Of a stretch of DNA of 5,979 bases, positions 1 through 5,967 are shown piece after piece. Location: positions 1 to 5,979 of the forward strand of contig CAMBRH010000221.1 of the NCBI GenBank assembly GCA_945870115.1. Reading direction: 5' to 3'. The stretch comes from Chitinophaga pinensis (GTDB taxonomy: Bacteria; Bacteroidota; Bacteroidia; Flavobacteriales_D; Crocinitomicaceae). A program made the translations under genes and the position numbers. Numbering within the stretch: position 1 is the stretch's first letter; every line of letters starts with the position of its first letter. The notes under the pieces are model-generated. The model had not been told where the DNA came from. It worked only from the letters and a program-made list of their open reading frames with translations, and made no database searches.

Positions 1-6
1 TTTAGT

Positions 7-39
7 AAAAAAGCCTCTCGTCAGACGACGAAAGGCTTT
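7..39 (-). terminator. Intrinsic terminator of ssrA
   Basis: A hairpin lies just past the 3' end of the tmRNA. The arms are 10-22 and 27-39 with a 4-base loop at 23-26. Of 13 pairs, 12 are Watson-Crick. The remaining one (17 with 32) is a C/A mismatch if read on the plus strand but a G-U wobble in minus-strand RNA, so the hairpin is best formed by transcripts running leftward from ssrA. The minus-strand transcript ends in a U run encoded by the A run at 7-12. Mature tmRNA ends 9 bases before the hairpin, so the 3' trailer must be trimmed. Confidence 0.9.
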
Positions 40-47
40 CATTTCAG

Positions 48-449
48 TGGAGTCGGAGGGGCTTGAACCCTCGTCCAAACAAAGAATTTTTAAGGCTTCT
101 ACATGTTTAGTTTTTGATTAATTTTAATCTGCACGACGGACAAAAACACCCAACTTACAGCTTATCTTCTAGGATCTCGTACCTTCCACGAAGCGGAGTC
201 GGTACCAGTCTAAAATGTTTGAACTCTCTGGATCCCTGCCTAATAGACGGAGGCGTGGGAGAAAGTACTTGTTCTACCTACTAAACTTCGGAGGAATTAA
301 GCAAAATTCGACTTGGTCGGATTAAGCAGCAAGTGCGTATGACGTGTTGTCATTTATTGTTTGAGACAGGATATTTAAGAGCTCCACCTCAACGCTCTAC
401 ATGCTTACACTCAATCATCGCTTTTGCTGTCAAATCCAAAAACGACCCC
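48..449 (-). ncRNA. ssrA: Transfer-messenger RNA (tmRNA), one-piece form
   Basis: tmRNA rescues stalled ribosomes: its alanyl-tRNA-like part enters the empty A site, then a short internal reading frame tags the nascent peptide for proteolysis. The 5' end reads GGGGTCG (449-443) and pairs with CGACTCC at the 3' end (55-49), giving a 7-bp acceptor stem with one G-U pair and discriminator A at 48. The T arm is clear: stem bases 56-60 and 68-72 around a 7-base loop TTCAAGC (61-67). The 5' domain GGATTTGACAG after the acceptor stem matches the D-like region of tmRNAs. A reading frame ending in YALAA-stop lies about 90 bases from the 5' end. CCA is not encoded (CTG follows the discriminator), so it must be added after transcription. 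The length of about 402 nt is normal for a one-piece tmRNA. The mature ends are inferred from pairing. The gene lies 46 bases downstream of maf on the same strand. Confidence 0.96.
322..357 (-). other. tmRNA proteolysis-tag reading frame
   Basis: Inside ssrA the minus strand encodes, up to TAA at 324-322, a peptide ending DNTSYALAA. Reading back in the same frame gives INDNTSYALAA if the resume codon is ATA at 357-355, by analogy with the position of GCA-AAC-GAC in the E. coli tag ANDENYALAA. The last five residues, YALAA, are the widespread degron recognised by ClpXP and ClpAP. The C-terminal part and stop are read directly. The exact resume codon, and so one or two N-terminal residues, is uncertain because it is set by upstream tmRNA bases rather than a start codon. 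Confidence 0.8.
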
Positions 450-459
450 AATTGTTTTA

Positions 460-467
460 CAAATTTA
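460..467 (-). promoter_or_regulatory. Candidate -7 element for ssrA
   Basis: The minus strand reads TAAATTTG at 467-460, a full match to the Bacteroidota -7 consensus TAnnTTTG. It lies about 10 bases upstream of the mature tmRNA 5' end at 449, so transcription would start a few bases before it and the leader would be trimmed, as expected for RNase P. No clear -33 TTG is seen at the usual spacing. The motif lies in the short gap between the maf stop codon and ssrA, so tmRNA can be made independently of maf. Confidence 0.55.
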
Positions 468-495
468 GTTGTTTTGTATGAAAAAGACTAATTTA

Positions 496-1071
496 TTAAC
501 ATTTATTTAATTCTTCCCATAATTCTGAGACAGGCAAACCCATCACATTATAATAGGAACCATTGATTTTTTTAATTCCAACCATACCAATCCATTCTTG
601 AATTCCATAAGATCCAGCTTTGTCCAATGGCTTGAATGTATCAACATAATGTGAAATCATTTCATCAGATAATTCGTTGAAATAAACTTCTGTTTGTACA
701 GAAAATGTTTTTTGGCTACTCAAATCGCTTAAACAACAGCCAGTTATCACCAAATGTTTTTTGCCGCTTAATTTTCTCAACATGACTTTTGCAGCATCTT
801 GAGATTCAGGTTTTCCCAAAATTTCACCTTCTAAAATTACTATGGTGTCTGCTGTCACAATGATCTCATTTTCTTGAATTGTCTCTAATAAAGCCTTGGC
901 TTTCAATTCCGCTAAATATTCAGGGACTTTGTGAACATCCATATTTGGGTCGTAAATTTCATCTACTTCTTGAATTCTAATTTCAAAATTTTGACTTATT
1001 TGACTCAATAATTCCTTTCTACGAGGAGATTTAGATCCAAGAATTAATTTTTTATTTTGAAGTGAATTCAT
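496..1071 (-). CDS. maf: Maf family nucleoside triphosphate pyrophosphatase (YhdE type)
   Basis: This cytosolic enzyme hydrolyses nucleoside triphosphates to the monophosphate and pyrophosphate. Family members of this type prefer dTTP, UTP and modified pyrimidine nucleotides, and some Maf proteins affect septum formation. All hallmark motifs of the 191-residue protein are present: the N-terminal LGSKSPRRKELL (11-22), AELKAKA (54-60), ADTIV (74-78) with the likely catalytic Asp75, GKP (86-88), TG at 110-111, DKAGSYGIQ (150-158) and the C-terminal GSYYNVMGLP (171-180). DKAGxYGIQ fits the YhdE subfamily rather than YceF. The length is normal and the ATG at 1071 places the SPRR loop at the usual distance from the N terminus, after an A-rich leader. 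It is divergent from cysQ and sits just upstream of ssrA on the same strand. No terminator is visible in the 46-base gap, so some read-through into ssrA is possible. Confidence 0.96.
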   Translation of the reverse strand: MNSLQNKKLILGSKSPRRKELLSQISQNFEIRIQEVDEIYDPNMDVHKVPEYLAELKAKALLETIQENEIIVTADTIVILEGEILGKPESQDAAKVMLRKLSGKKHLVITGCCLSDLSSQKTFSVQTEVYFNELSDEMISHYVDTFKPLDKAGSYGIQEWIGMVGIKKINGSYYNVMGLPVSELWEELNKC

Positions 1072-1085
1072 AGATTTATTTTCTG

Positions 1086-1093
1086 CAAAGTTA
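1086..1093 (-). promoter_or_regulatory. Candidate -7 element for maf
   Basis: The minus strand reads TAACTTTG at 1093-1086, matching TAnnTTTG, 14 bases upstream of the maf ATG. A start about 5 bases downstream would leave only about a 10-base leader. A TTG exists upstream (1105-1103), but its spacing of about 9 bases is too short for a -33 element. Only the -7 motif supports this site. Confidence 0.4.
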
Positions 1094-1115
1094 ACAAAAA
1101 AGCAAAATTTCTATG

Positions 1116-1123
1116 TATATTTG
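1116..1123 (+). promoter_or_regulatory. Candidate -7 element for the cysQ-led operon
   Basis: TATATTTG matches the Bacteroidota -7 consensus TAnnTTTG exactly and ends only 4 bases before the TTG start codon proposed for cysQ. If used, transcription would begin at or within a few bases of that codon, giving a leaderless or nearly leaderless message. There is no clear -33 TTG at 19-21 bases upstream. The site sits back to back with the maf -7 motif in the 56-base divergent region. Confidence 0.45.
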
Positions 1124-1127
1124 AGCA

Positions 1128-1955
1128 TTGGAAATTTCTGAAAAATATAAAATCGCTTTAAATGCTGCAGTAAAAGCATCTGAAATCATCATGACTTTTT
1201 ATGAACAAGGTTTTGATACAGAAATAAAATCCGATGGTTCACCAGTTACAGAAGCGGATATTGCATCTTCAAACTATTTAAAAAGTGAACTAACAAAAAC
1301 AAATATTCCAATTGTTGATGAAGAATCGATTCAAGTTTCTTATGAAATTCGGAAAAATTGGACTGCGAATTGGTGCGTAGATCCATTGGATGGGACAAAA
1401 GAATTCATCAAAAAAAATGGCGAATTTGCAGTAAATATTGCTTTAATTGAAAATCATAAATCAGTATTTGGAATTATTGCTTCACCAGTAAAACGAGAAA
1501 TTTTAGTGGGAGGAAAAGATTTTGGAGTTTACACAATTAACTTTGCTGATGTAAATAATGTTGATAAATGGCAAAAAATTGAAACTCCAAAAAATAAGAA
1601 TTTTTCATTCAAAATGATTGGCTCAAGATCTCATCACTCTGCTAAAACATTAGAATTTAAAAAAGATTGCAAAACTATTTTTGGTGATTTTGAAATGATA
1701 TCCAAAGGTTCAGCTCTTAAATTTTTTGAGCTTGCAAAAGACGAGGCTTCAATTTATCCACGTTTTGCGCCTACAATGGAATGGGATATTGCTGCGGGAC
1801 AGGTAATCTTAGAAGAATTGGGAGGGAAAGTTTTACAGATTGAAAATCTTGAACCTTTATTTTATAACAGAGAAAATTTAATTAATCCTTATTTTATTGG
1901 CTTGACAAAATATTTTGTAACAGAATTTGAATTAAATTTTTCATCTATTAAATGA
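1128..1955 (+). CDS. cysQ: 3'(2'),5'-bisphosphate nucleotidase CysQ
   Basis: CysQ is a Mg-dependent cytosolic phosphatase of the inositol monophosphatase-like superfamily. It converts 3'-phosphoadenosine 5'-phosphate (PAP) to AMP, removing the inhibitory by-product of PAPS-using sulfotransferases and PAPS reductase. The signature residues are present: DGSPVTEAD (36-44), the acidic pair Glu65-Glu66, the metal motif DPLDGTKEF (85-93, Asp85 and Asp88) running into NGEFAVNIALI (97-107), GSRSHHS (165-171), GSALKF (194-199), YPRFAPT (210-216) and WDIAAG (219-224, metal ligand Asp220). The 275 residues are slightly longer than E. coli CysQ (about 246), with extra residues mainly near the C terminus. 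Start choice: the frame has TGA at 1122-1124 and the first in-frame Met is residue 22, inside the first conserved helix, so a start near TTG at 1128 is required. It overlaps the next gene by 4 bases (ATGA), indicating an operon with translational coupling. Confidence 0.93.
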   Translation: MEISEKYKIALNAAVKASEIIMTFYEQGFDTEIKSDGSPVTEADIASSNYLKSELTKTNIPIVDEESIQVSYEIRKNWTANWCVDPLDGTKEFIKKNGEFAVNIALIENHKSVFGIIASPVKREILVGGKDFGVYTINFADVNNVDKWQKIETPKNKNFSFKMIGSRSHHSAKTLEFKKDCKTIFGDFEMISKGSALKFFELAKDEASIYPRFAPTMEWDIAAGQVILEELGGKVLQIENLEPLFYNRENLINPYFIGLTKYFVTEFELNFSSIK

Positions 1956-3562
1956 TCTTTTTTTTTAAAAAATTATTTCTTTTAAAGTGCAATGGATTAA
2001 TTACAATTATTCTATTGTTAATTAGTTTTGTGTCAATTTCTCAATCCAAAAATATTCCTTTACAAACTTATTATAAAACCCAGTTTATAAAATATTCAGG
2101 TAAAAATTCTGTAGAAACCTTTTTTCCTGCGAATGAATCTCAATTAAGTTTAAGTGATTCAATCAAAGATACAACAACTTTGTATTACGATTTTTTGGTT
2201 TGGTTTTACAAAAAAAATTGGATTGAAAAATCAGATAAAAACGGAAAAATTGAAATTAGTCCTTTGGTTAATTTTAGTTACGGAAAAGCAACTTCTTTTA
2301 AAGACAGTTTATCACTATATCGCAATACCAGAGGAGTTTATATAACTGGTAGCTTTCAAGAAAAATTAACTTATTCTTTCATTTTTTGCGAAAATCAAGC
2401 CAGATTTATGACTTATCAATCTGCTTACTTTAACGATCGCGGCGAATTTTATGATAATGACAGTGTTTTTTCAAAAGTAAATGCAGTGATTCCTAGTGGT
2501 GCTCGAACAAAACCGTTTAAGTCGGACGGATACGATTATGCTTTTTCATTTGGAAGTTTTGCTTACCCGTTTAACAAAAAAATCAGATTAGAAGCAGGAA
2601 ATAATCAGCATTTTATTGGTTCTGGATATCGATCTTTATTACTTTCTGACAATAGTATTTACGCGCCTTCATTGCGTTTTCAATGGAAAATTTCAGATAA
2701 ATTTACATATCAAATTTTATACAGAAAACATAAAAATTTATTCCGAAAACCAGCGACTTTGGCTGTTGAATCAGCATACGAAACAAAATTATTTGCAGCT
2801 AATTATTTGACATTTAAACCTGCTTCAAATTTTTCTCTTTCTCTGTTTTCGGCAGGAAATCAACTGCGAACAGATTCAATAACAAAACATGCTTACCAGG
2901 CACAAATGTTTGTACCACTAGCCTTTTTCAATTCAGATTTAATTTTTAGAAATTCGTTAATAAACGGAATTTCTGGAATTAATTTTGATCTTGGGTTCAA
3001 AAAAATGCGTTTTTATGGACAAGTTGCAATAGATAATTTCGGAAAGAAAACTTTGCTTGCTTATCAAACAGGATTTTATTTATTTAATCTTCTTAAAGTT
3101 AAAAACCTAAATCTACAAGGGGAATTTAATTACGTTCCAAATCAATTTTATGCTGACGAAAATACAAAACTAACATACGGACAATACAATTTGCCTTTGG
3201 CGCATCCTAAAGGAAACAATTTTTCTGAAATTTATTTTAATGTAAACTACAACTTTAAGCAATTAACTATAAATAATTCATTTATAACATATTTAACACC
3301 TGGTGGTTCTATTTTAAATCAAATTGAAAATAATACAATTTTTCAAACAAATAAAAATTTAGCTTTAAAACAAGACAGTCAAACGTTTATCAATACTTTT
3401 GAAATTGCATATCAATTTAATAAAAAATATAATCCATCTGTTTATTTTCAGTACCAGATAAGAGTATCAAATTATGGAAATTTTGAAAATTCTCATACTA
3501 AAAACAACTACTTTATGGCTGGATTAAGAGTGAATTTATTTAACCAATATTTAGATTTTTAA
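1952..3562 (+). CDS. Wzi/RemB-like outer-membrane beta-barrel protein, first paralogue
   Basis: Predicted outer-membrane protein of 536 residues, similar in motif content to the Bacteroidota 'capsule assembly Wzi family / gliding motility RemB' group. Wzi is a barrel lectin that anchors capsule at the surface; RemB is a flavobacterial outer-membrane protein connected with gliding. An N-terminal signal peptide is visible (Lys-rich start, hydrophobic core about 16-29, likely cleavage near SIS/QS at 30-32). The most recognisable block is GNNQHFIGSGYRSLLLSDN (216-234), followed by alternating amphipathic strands and LPLAHPKGNNF (414-424). The last strand ends in Phe, as is usual for barrels recognised by the BAM complex. 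ATG at 1952 overlaps the cysQ stop, and no other Met occurs before about residue 154. The stop overlaps the ATG of its paralogue by one base. The family call is by pattern recognition; the exact role (capsule, motility or other glycan binding) is not shown. Confidence 0.8.
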   Translation: MIFFFKKLFLLKCNGLITIILLLISFVSISQSKNIPLQTYYKTQFIKYSGKNSVETFFPANESQLSLSDSIKDTTTLYYDFLVWFYKKNWIEKSDKNGKIEISPLVNFSYGKATSFKDSLSLYRNTRGVYITGSFQEKLTYSFIFCENQARFMTYQSAYFNDRGEFYDNDSVFSKVNAVIPSGARTKPFKSDGYDYAFSFGSFAYPFNKKIRLEAGNNQHFIGSGYRSLLLSDNSIYAPSLRFQWKISDKFTYQILYRKHKNLFRKPATLAVESAYETKLFAANYLTFKPASNFSLSLFSAGNQLRTDSITKHAYQAQMFVPLAFFNSDLIFRNSLINGISGINFDLGFKKMRFYGQVAIDNFGKKTLLAYQTGFYLFNLLKVKNLNLQGEFNYVPNQFYADENTKLTYGQYNLPLAHPKGNNFSEIYFNVNYNFKQLTINNSFITYLTPGGSILNQIENNTIFQTNKNLALKQDSQTFINTFEIAYQFNKKYNPSVYFQYQIRVSNYGNFENSHTKNNYFMAGLRVNLFNQYLDF

Positions 3563-5034
3563 TGAATAAATTAATTTTCATAACTTATTTCTTAATCAGT
3601 TTTTCAAAATTGGGTGCTCAATCTGTTTTGGAAGCAGAAGGAAAGTGGAAAAGTAATTCAGATTCCAATTATTCTTCTTACAAACAGATATTTCAATTTG
3701 ACCATAAATTTATTCCAGATGATAGCTTAAGTACCACGTCAAAAAAATTAAAATTGAATTTTGCTCCAGAAATTCTTGGAGCATATCAGCGTGAAAAAAT
3801 TGAATATATTGCTGGACTAAAAATACTTGGAGAAGCGAAAATTAATTCAAAAATTGAAGCAAATTTTCTTTATTCGGCAACATATTCTAACACTCAAAAT
3901 ACACCATATATTGGAGATTTACAAACAAAAGCATACTTCAAAAATTCATTTAATAATAGTTCTGGAATTTACCACGATTTGAGAGGAAGAATTAGATACA
4001 AGGCAAATGATTACATTCAATTTCAAACTGGAATTGACAAACAGTTTATTGGTGAAGGAGATCGCTCTTTACTTTCTGGTAATCAAGGTTTTGCAAGTCC
4101 ATTTTTATTGATGAAAGCAAATTTTTGGAAATTTGAATATTACACAATTCACCAAATTTGGCGCGAAGGAAAACCAAATCACTATTTACCAAAAGCAAAT
4201 GCAACTCATTATTTAAATTTTAATCTTGGTCCAAAATTTTCTCTTGGAATTTTTGAAACGGTTGTTCATGTAATTAAAGACACACTTTACAACCGTGGAT
4301 TTGAAGTTGAATATTTGAATCCTTTGATTTTTTACCGTCCGCAAGAATATAGTAATGGTTCAACTGACAATGTAATTCTTGGATTAAATGGTTTCCTTAC
4401 TTGGGGACAAAAAATTAAAAATCTCATTTATGGACAATTTGTTTTAGATGACATAAATATTCAAGAAATTAAGAATAAATCAAAATGGTGGGCGAATAAA
4501 TATGGAATACAATTAGGTTACAAAGTTTGGTTTAAAGTTAAAAATACAGATATGTTTGCAAGAACAGAAATAAATGTAATAACACCTTTTACTTTTTCTG
4601 CAACAGATTTAAGTACAAATTATTCCAATCAAGGTTTACCAAATGCACATCCTTTAGGATCAAATTTCTTAGAATCTTATAGTGAATTTGCTTTCAAAAT
4701 TAAAAAATACGAAATAAATTCTTGGGTACAATTTTACAAAAAAGGAAACGACTATCTTAATAATCCAAGTTCTTATGGTGGAGATATTTTTAAATCGTAT
4801 AACAATCGAATTTCTGACTATGGAATTGCACTTGGAATTGGAGAGACAACTTATTCTTTTCAATTCGGAACCAAAATATCAAGAGAAATTATATTTATTA
4901 AAAGACAGAAAAACATTAAGGCATTTATTGAACCGCGTTTGTTTTTAAAGAAAAGAACTCCTAAAATTGAGAATGATTTATTCTTTACAATTGGTATACA
5001 TTCAGATTTTGGAGATAATAAAAGAAATTATTAG
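3562..5034 (+). CDS. Wzi/RemB-like outer-membrane beta-barrel protein, second paralogue
   Basis: A 490-residue predicted outer-membrane barrel, homologous to the gene just upstream. The signal peptide spans about 1-19 (hydrophobic core LIFITYFLISF, cleavage near LGA/QS). The shared blocks are GIDKQFIGEGDRSLLSGN (157-174), matching GNNQHFIGSGYRSLLLSDN upstream, and LPNAHPLGSNF (359-369), matching LPLAHPKGNNF. The blocks are about 200 residues apart in both proteins, so the barrel core is conserved, while the N-terminal part here is about 55 residues shorter. The remainder is rich in Asn, Lys, Phe and Tyr with alternating strand patterns typical of barrels. It starts within the stop codon of the first paralogue (TAATG), so reinitiation is likely. 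It is the last gene of the cysQ operon, ending 7 bases before a hairpin. It probably acts with or instead of its neighbour in surface polysaccharide handling or gliding; this is inferred. Confidence 0.8.
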   Translation: MNKLIFITYFLISFSKLGAQSVLEAEGKWKSNSDSNYSSYKQIFQFDHKFIPDDSLSTTSKKLKLNFAPEILGAYQREKIEYIAGLKILGEAKINSKIEANFLYSATYSNTQNTPYIGDLQTKAYFKNSFNNSSGIYHDLRGRIRYKANDYIQFQTGIDKQFIGEGDRSLLSGNQGFASPFLLMKANFWKFEYYTIHQIWREGKPNHYLPKANATHYLNFNLGPKFSLGIFETVVHVIKDTLYNRGFEVEYLNPLIFYRPQEYSNGSTDNVILGLNGFLTWGQKIKNLIYGQFVLDDINIQEIKNKSKWWANKYGIQLGYKVWFKVKNTDMFARTEINVITPFTFSATDLSTNYSNQGLPNAHPLGSNFLESYSEFAFKIKKYEINSWVQFYKKGNDYLNNPSSYGGDIFKSYNNRISDYGIALGIGETTYSFQFGTKISREIIFIKRQKNIKAFIEPRLFLKKRTPKIENDLFFTIGIHSDFGDNKRNY

Positions 5035-5036
5035 AC

Positions 5037-5083
5037 AAAAAAAATAGCCTTAAAAATTAAGACTATTTAAAAATGTTTTTTTT
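5037..5083. terminator. Bidirectional terminator between convergent operons
   Basis: The hairpin has arms 5042-5053 and 5057-5068 with a 3-base loop. Position 5048 against 5062 is a C/A mismatch in plus-strand RNA but a G-U wobble in minus-strand RNA, giving an unbroken 12-pair stem there. Minus-strand transcripts run straight into a U run encoded by the A run at 5037-5044, a textbook terminator for the lipoprotein genes. Plus-strand transcripts from the cysQ operon meet a U run at 5076-5083, seven bases after the stem, so termination in that direction is probably weaker. Confidence 0.8.
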
Positions 5084-5087
5084 AATA

Positions 5088-5465
5088 CTATTTTACAATG
5101 ACAGTAGATTCAGAAGTTGTTTCTTCTTCAACCTGAATTACTCCTTCTCCATAAAGTGTATCTCTATATGCTTTAATATCTAATACAGCAACACCAGCTT
5201 GACCTAATTGATATAAATCATTATAGTTGAAAATCGCTTCACCTGCAGAATTAGTTACACCTGAATTTTGTGAAATTGTATCTTTACCTGCTGCATTTGT
5301 AGAAGGTTTAGCATATACAATAACTGTACAAGACGAAACTGCATTTCCATCAGAATCCTTTACGTAAACTTTAACAATTGTATCTTTTTTCTTTTTGCAA
5401 CTTGAAACAACAGCGAAAGCTGAAAATAATAAGGCTGAAACTAAAACTAATTTGAAATTTTTCAT
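5088..5465 (-). CDS. Small lipoprotein with predicted beta-sandwich domain, paralogue of its upstream neighbour
   Basis: A 125-residue protein of unknown function. The N terminus is a type II (lipoprotein) signal peptide: Lys2 and Lys5, hydrophobic stretch 6-20, lipobox VSSC with the lipidated Cys at 23. Four lysines follow directly (24-27), then a domain of about 95 residues starting TIVKVYVKDSDGNAV (29-43), which resembles the first strand and turn of small Ig/transthyretin-like or carboxypeptidase-regulatory-like sandwiches in Bacteroidota surface proteins; this fold is inferred. A block TNSAGEAIFNYNDLYQLG (71-88) lines up position for position with the gene upstream (5507-5893), showing tandem duplication. 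It carries an extra Cys46 that the paralogue lacks. It is 41 bases downstream of the paralogue, so probably in one operon, and ends at the shared terminator. No catalytic motif is seen, which suggests a binding or structural role. Confidence 0.8.
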   Translation of the reverse strand: MKNFKLVLVSALLFSAFAVVSSCKKKKDTIVKVYVKDSDGNAVSSCTVIVYAKPSTNAAGKDTISQNSGVTNSAGEAIFNYNDLYQLGQAGVAVLDIKAYRDTLYGEGVIQVEEETTSESTVIVK

Positions 5466-5506
5466 TCTAATATAAAGTGTTAAATATTGTAATTAATATG
5501 CAATTT

Positions 5507-5893
5507 TTATGGTTGAAAATAAACAGTAGTAACTGATGTAATGTGCTCCTTCACACGGATATCGCCAGTTGCTTGATCTTGCAAGTGCTTAACCAAAATA
5601 TCAAAATATCCAGAGGTTACTGATTCGCCAGATAAAGTATAAAACTCTTCCATATTAAAAGTTGCAACTCCTAATTCATCAGTAAAAACTGTATCAACAT
5701 AATCAATTGTTGCTGGATTAGATTTTGTATTTCCAATAATAATTACTTTGGCTTTTGGCAACAAATCATTACTTTCATCTCGGACATAAACCTTCAAAAT
5801 GGATTCCTCTTTGCTCTCGCAAGAAGAAGTAATAAAACCTAATACAAATAGGAATGATGCAAAAAGAATACTAAATTTAGACACTAATTTCAT
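5507..5893 (-). CDS. Small lipoprotein with predicted beta-sandwich domain, promoter-proximal paralogue
   Basis: A 128-residue predicted lipoprotein of unknown function. The signal peptide has Lys2 and Lys6, a hydrophobic core at about 7-21 and the lipobox-like TSSC with Cys25; Thr rather than Leu/Ile/Val at -3 makes it slightly atypical. The residues after Cys are ESKEES, acidic on balance, unlike the polylysine of the downstream paralogue. The folded part begins ILKVYVRDESNDLL (32-45) and contains TDELGVATFNMEEFYTLS (71-88), which aligns with 71-88 of the paralogue (shared Thr71, Gly75, Ala77, Phe79-Asn80, Tyr85, Leu87). The C terminus again ends in a beta-like TTVYF stretch. It is the first gene of a two-gene minus-strand unit behind a good promoter, with an A-rich leader before ATG at 5893. 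No enzymatic residues are recognisable. Confidence 0.8.
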   Translation of the reverse strand: MKLVSKFSILFASFLFVLGFITSSCESKEESILKVYVRDESNDLLPKAKVIIIGNTKSNPATIDYVDTVFTDELGVATFNMEEFYTLSGESVTSGYFDILVKHLQDQATGDIRVKEHITSVTTVYFQP

Positions 5894-5936
5894 GTTATTT
5901 ATTATAAATACTTAAATTAAAACTGTTCTCAACGCT

Positions 5937-5967
5937 CAAAAATACGACTAATTTATTAATTTCGCAA
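5937..5967 (-). promoter_or_regulatory. Bacteroidota-type promoter of the lipoprotein pair
   Basis: On the minus strand a TTG (5967-5965) is followed, after 20 bases, by TATTTTTG (5944-5937). This fits the primary sigma factor consensus of Bacteroidota, TTG about 19-20 bases before TAnnTTTG. Transcription would start near 5930, leaving a leader of about 37 bases before the ATG at 5893. It is the only promoter in the window with both elements in place. Confidence 0.65.

Noticed and set aside
48..72. tRNA-like acceptor and T arm read as a free-standing tRNA on the minus strand.
   Set aside because: No D or anticodon arm follows at tRNA spacing. The acceptor strand pairs with 443-449, so this is the 3' tRNA-like end of tmRNA.
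2154..2345. Open frame of 63 codons on the plus strand.
   Set aside because: It lies wholly inside the first barrel gene in another frame and has no recognisable motif.
2616..2810. Open frame of 64 codons on the plus strand.
   Set aside because: It overlaps the conserved FIGSGYRSLLL region of the first barrel gene in another frame and reads as low-complexity AT-rich coding shadow.
4669..4863. Open frame of 64 codons on the minus strand.
   Set aside because: It is antisense to the conserved C-terminal part of the second barrel gene, with no promoter or motif of its own.
5466..5506. Separate promoter for the distal lipoprotein gene in the 41-base gap.
   Set aside because: No TAnnTTTG match is present on the minus strand; co-transcription with the upstream paralogue explains the layout better.
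486..5959. A 14-base exact repeat, GACTAATTTATTAA, at 486-499 and 5946-5959, each close upstream of a minus-strand promoter motif.
   Set aside because: One such match is about what chance gives in a 6-kb AT-rich sequence, and the spacing to the two -7 motifs differs, so it is not supported as an operator.
5957..5964. TAATTTCG on the plus strand as a -7 element for a gene beyond the right edge.
   Set aside because: It has one mismatch in the conserved TTTG, no -33 partner was found, and the target gene is outside the window.
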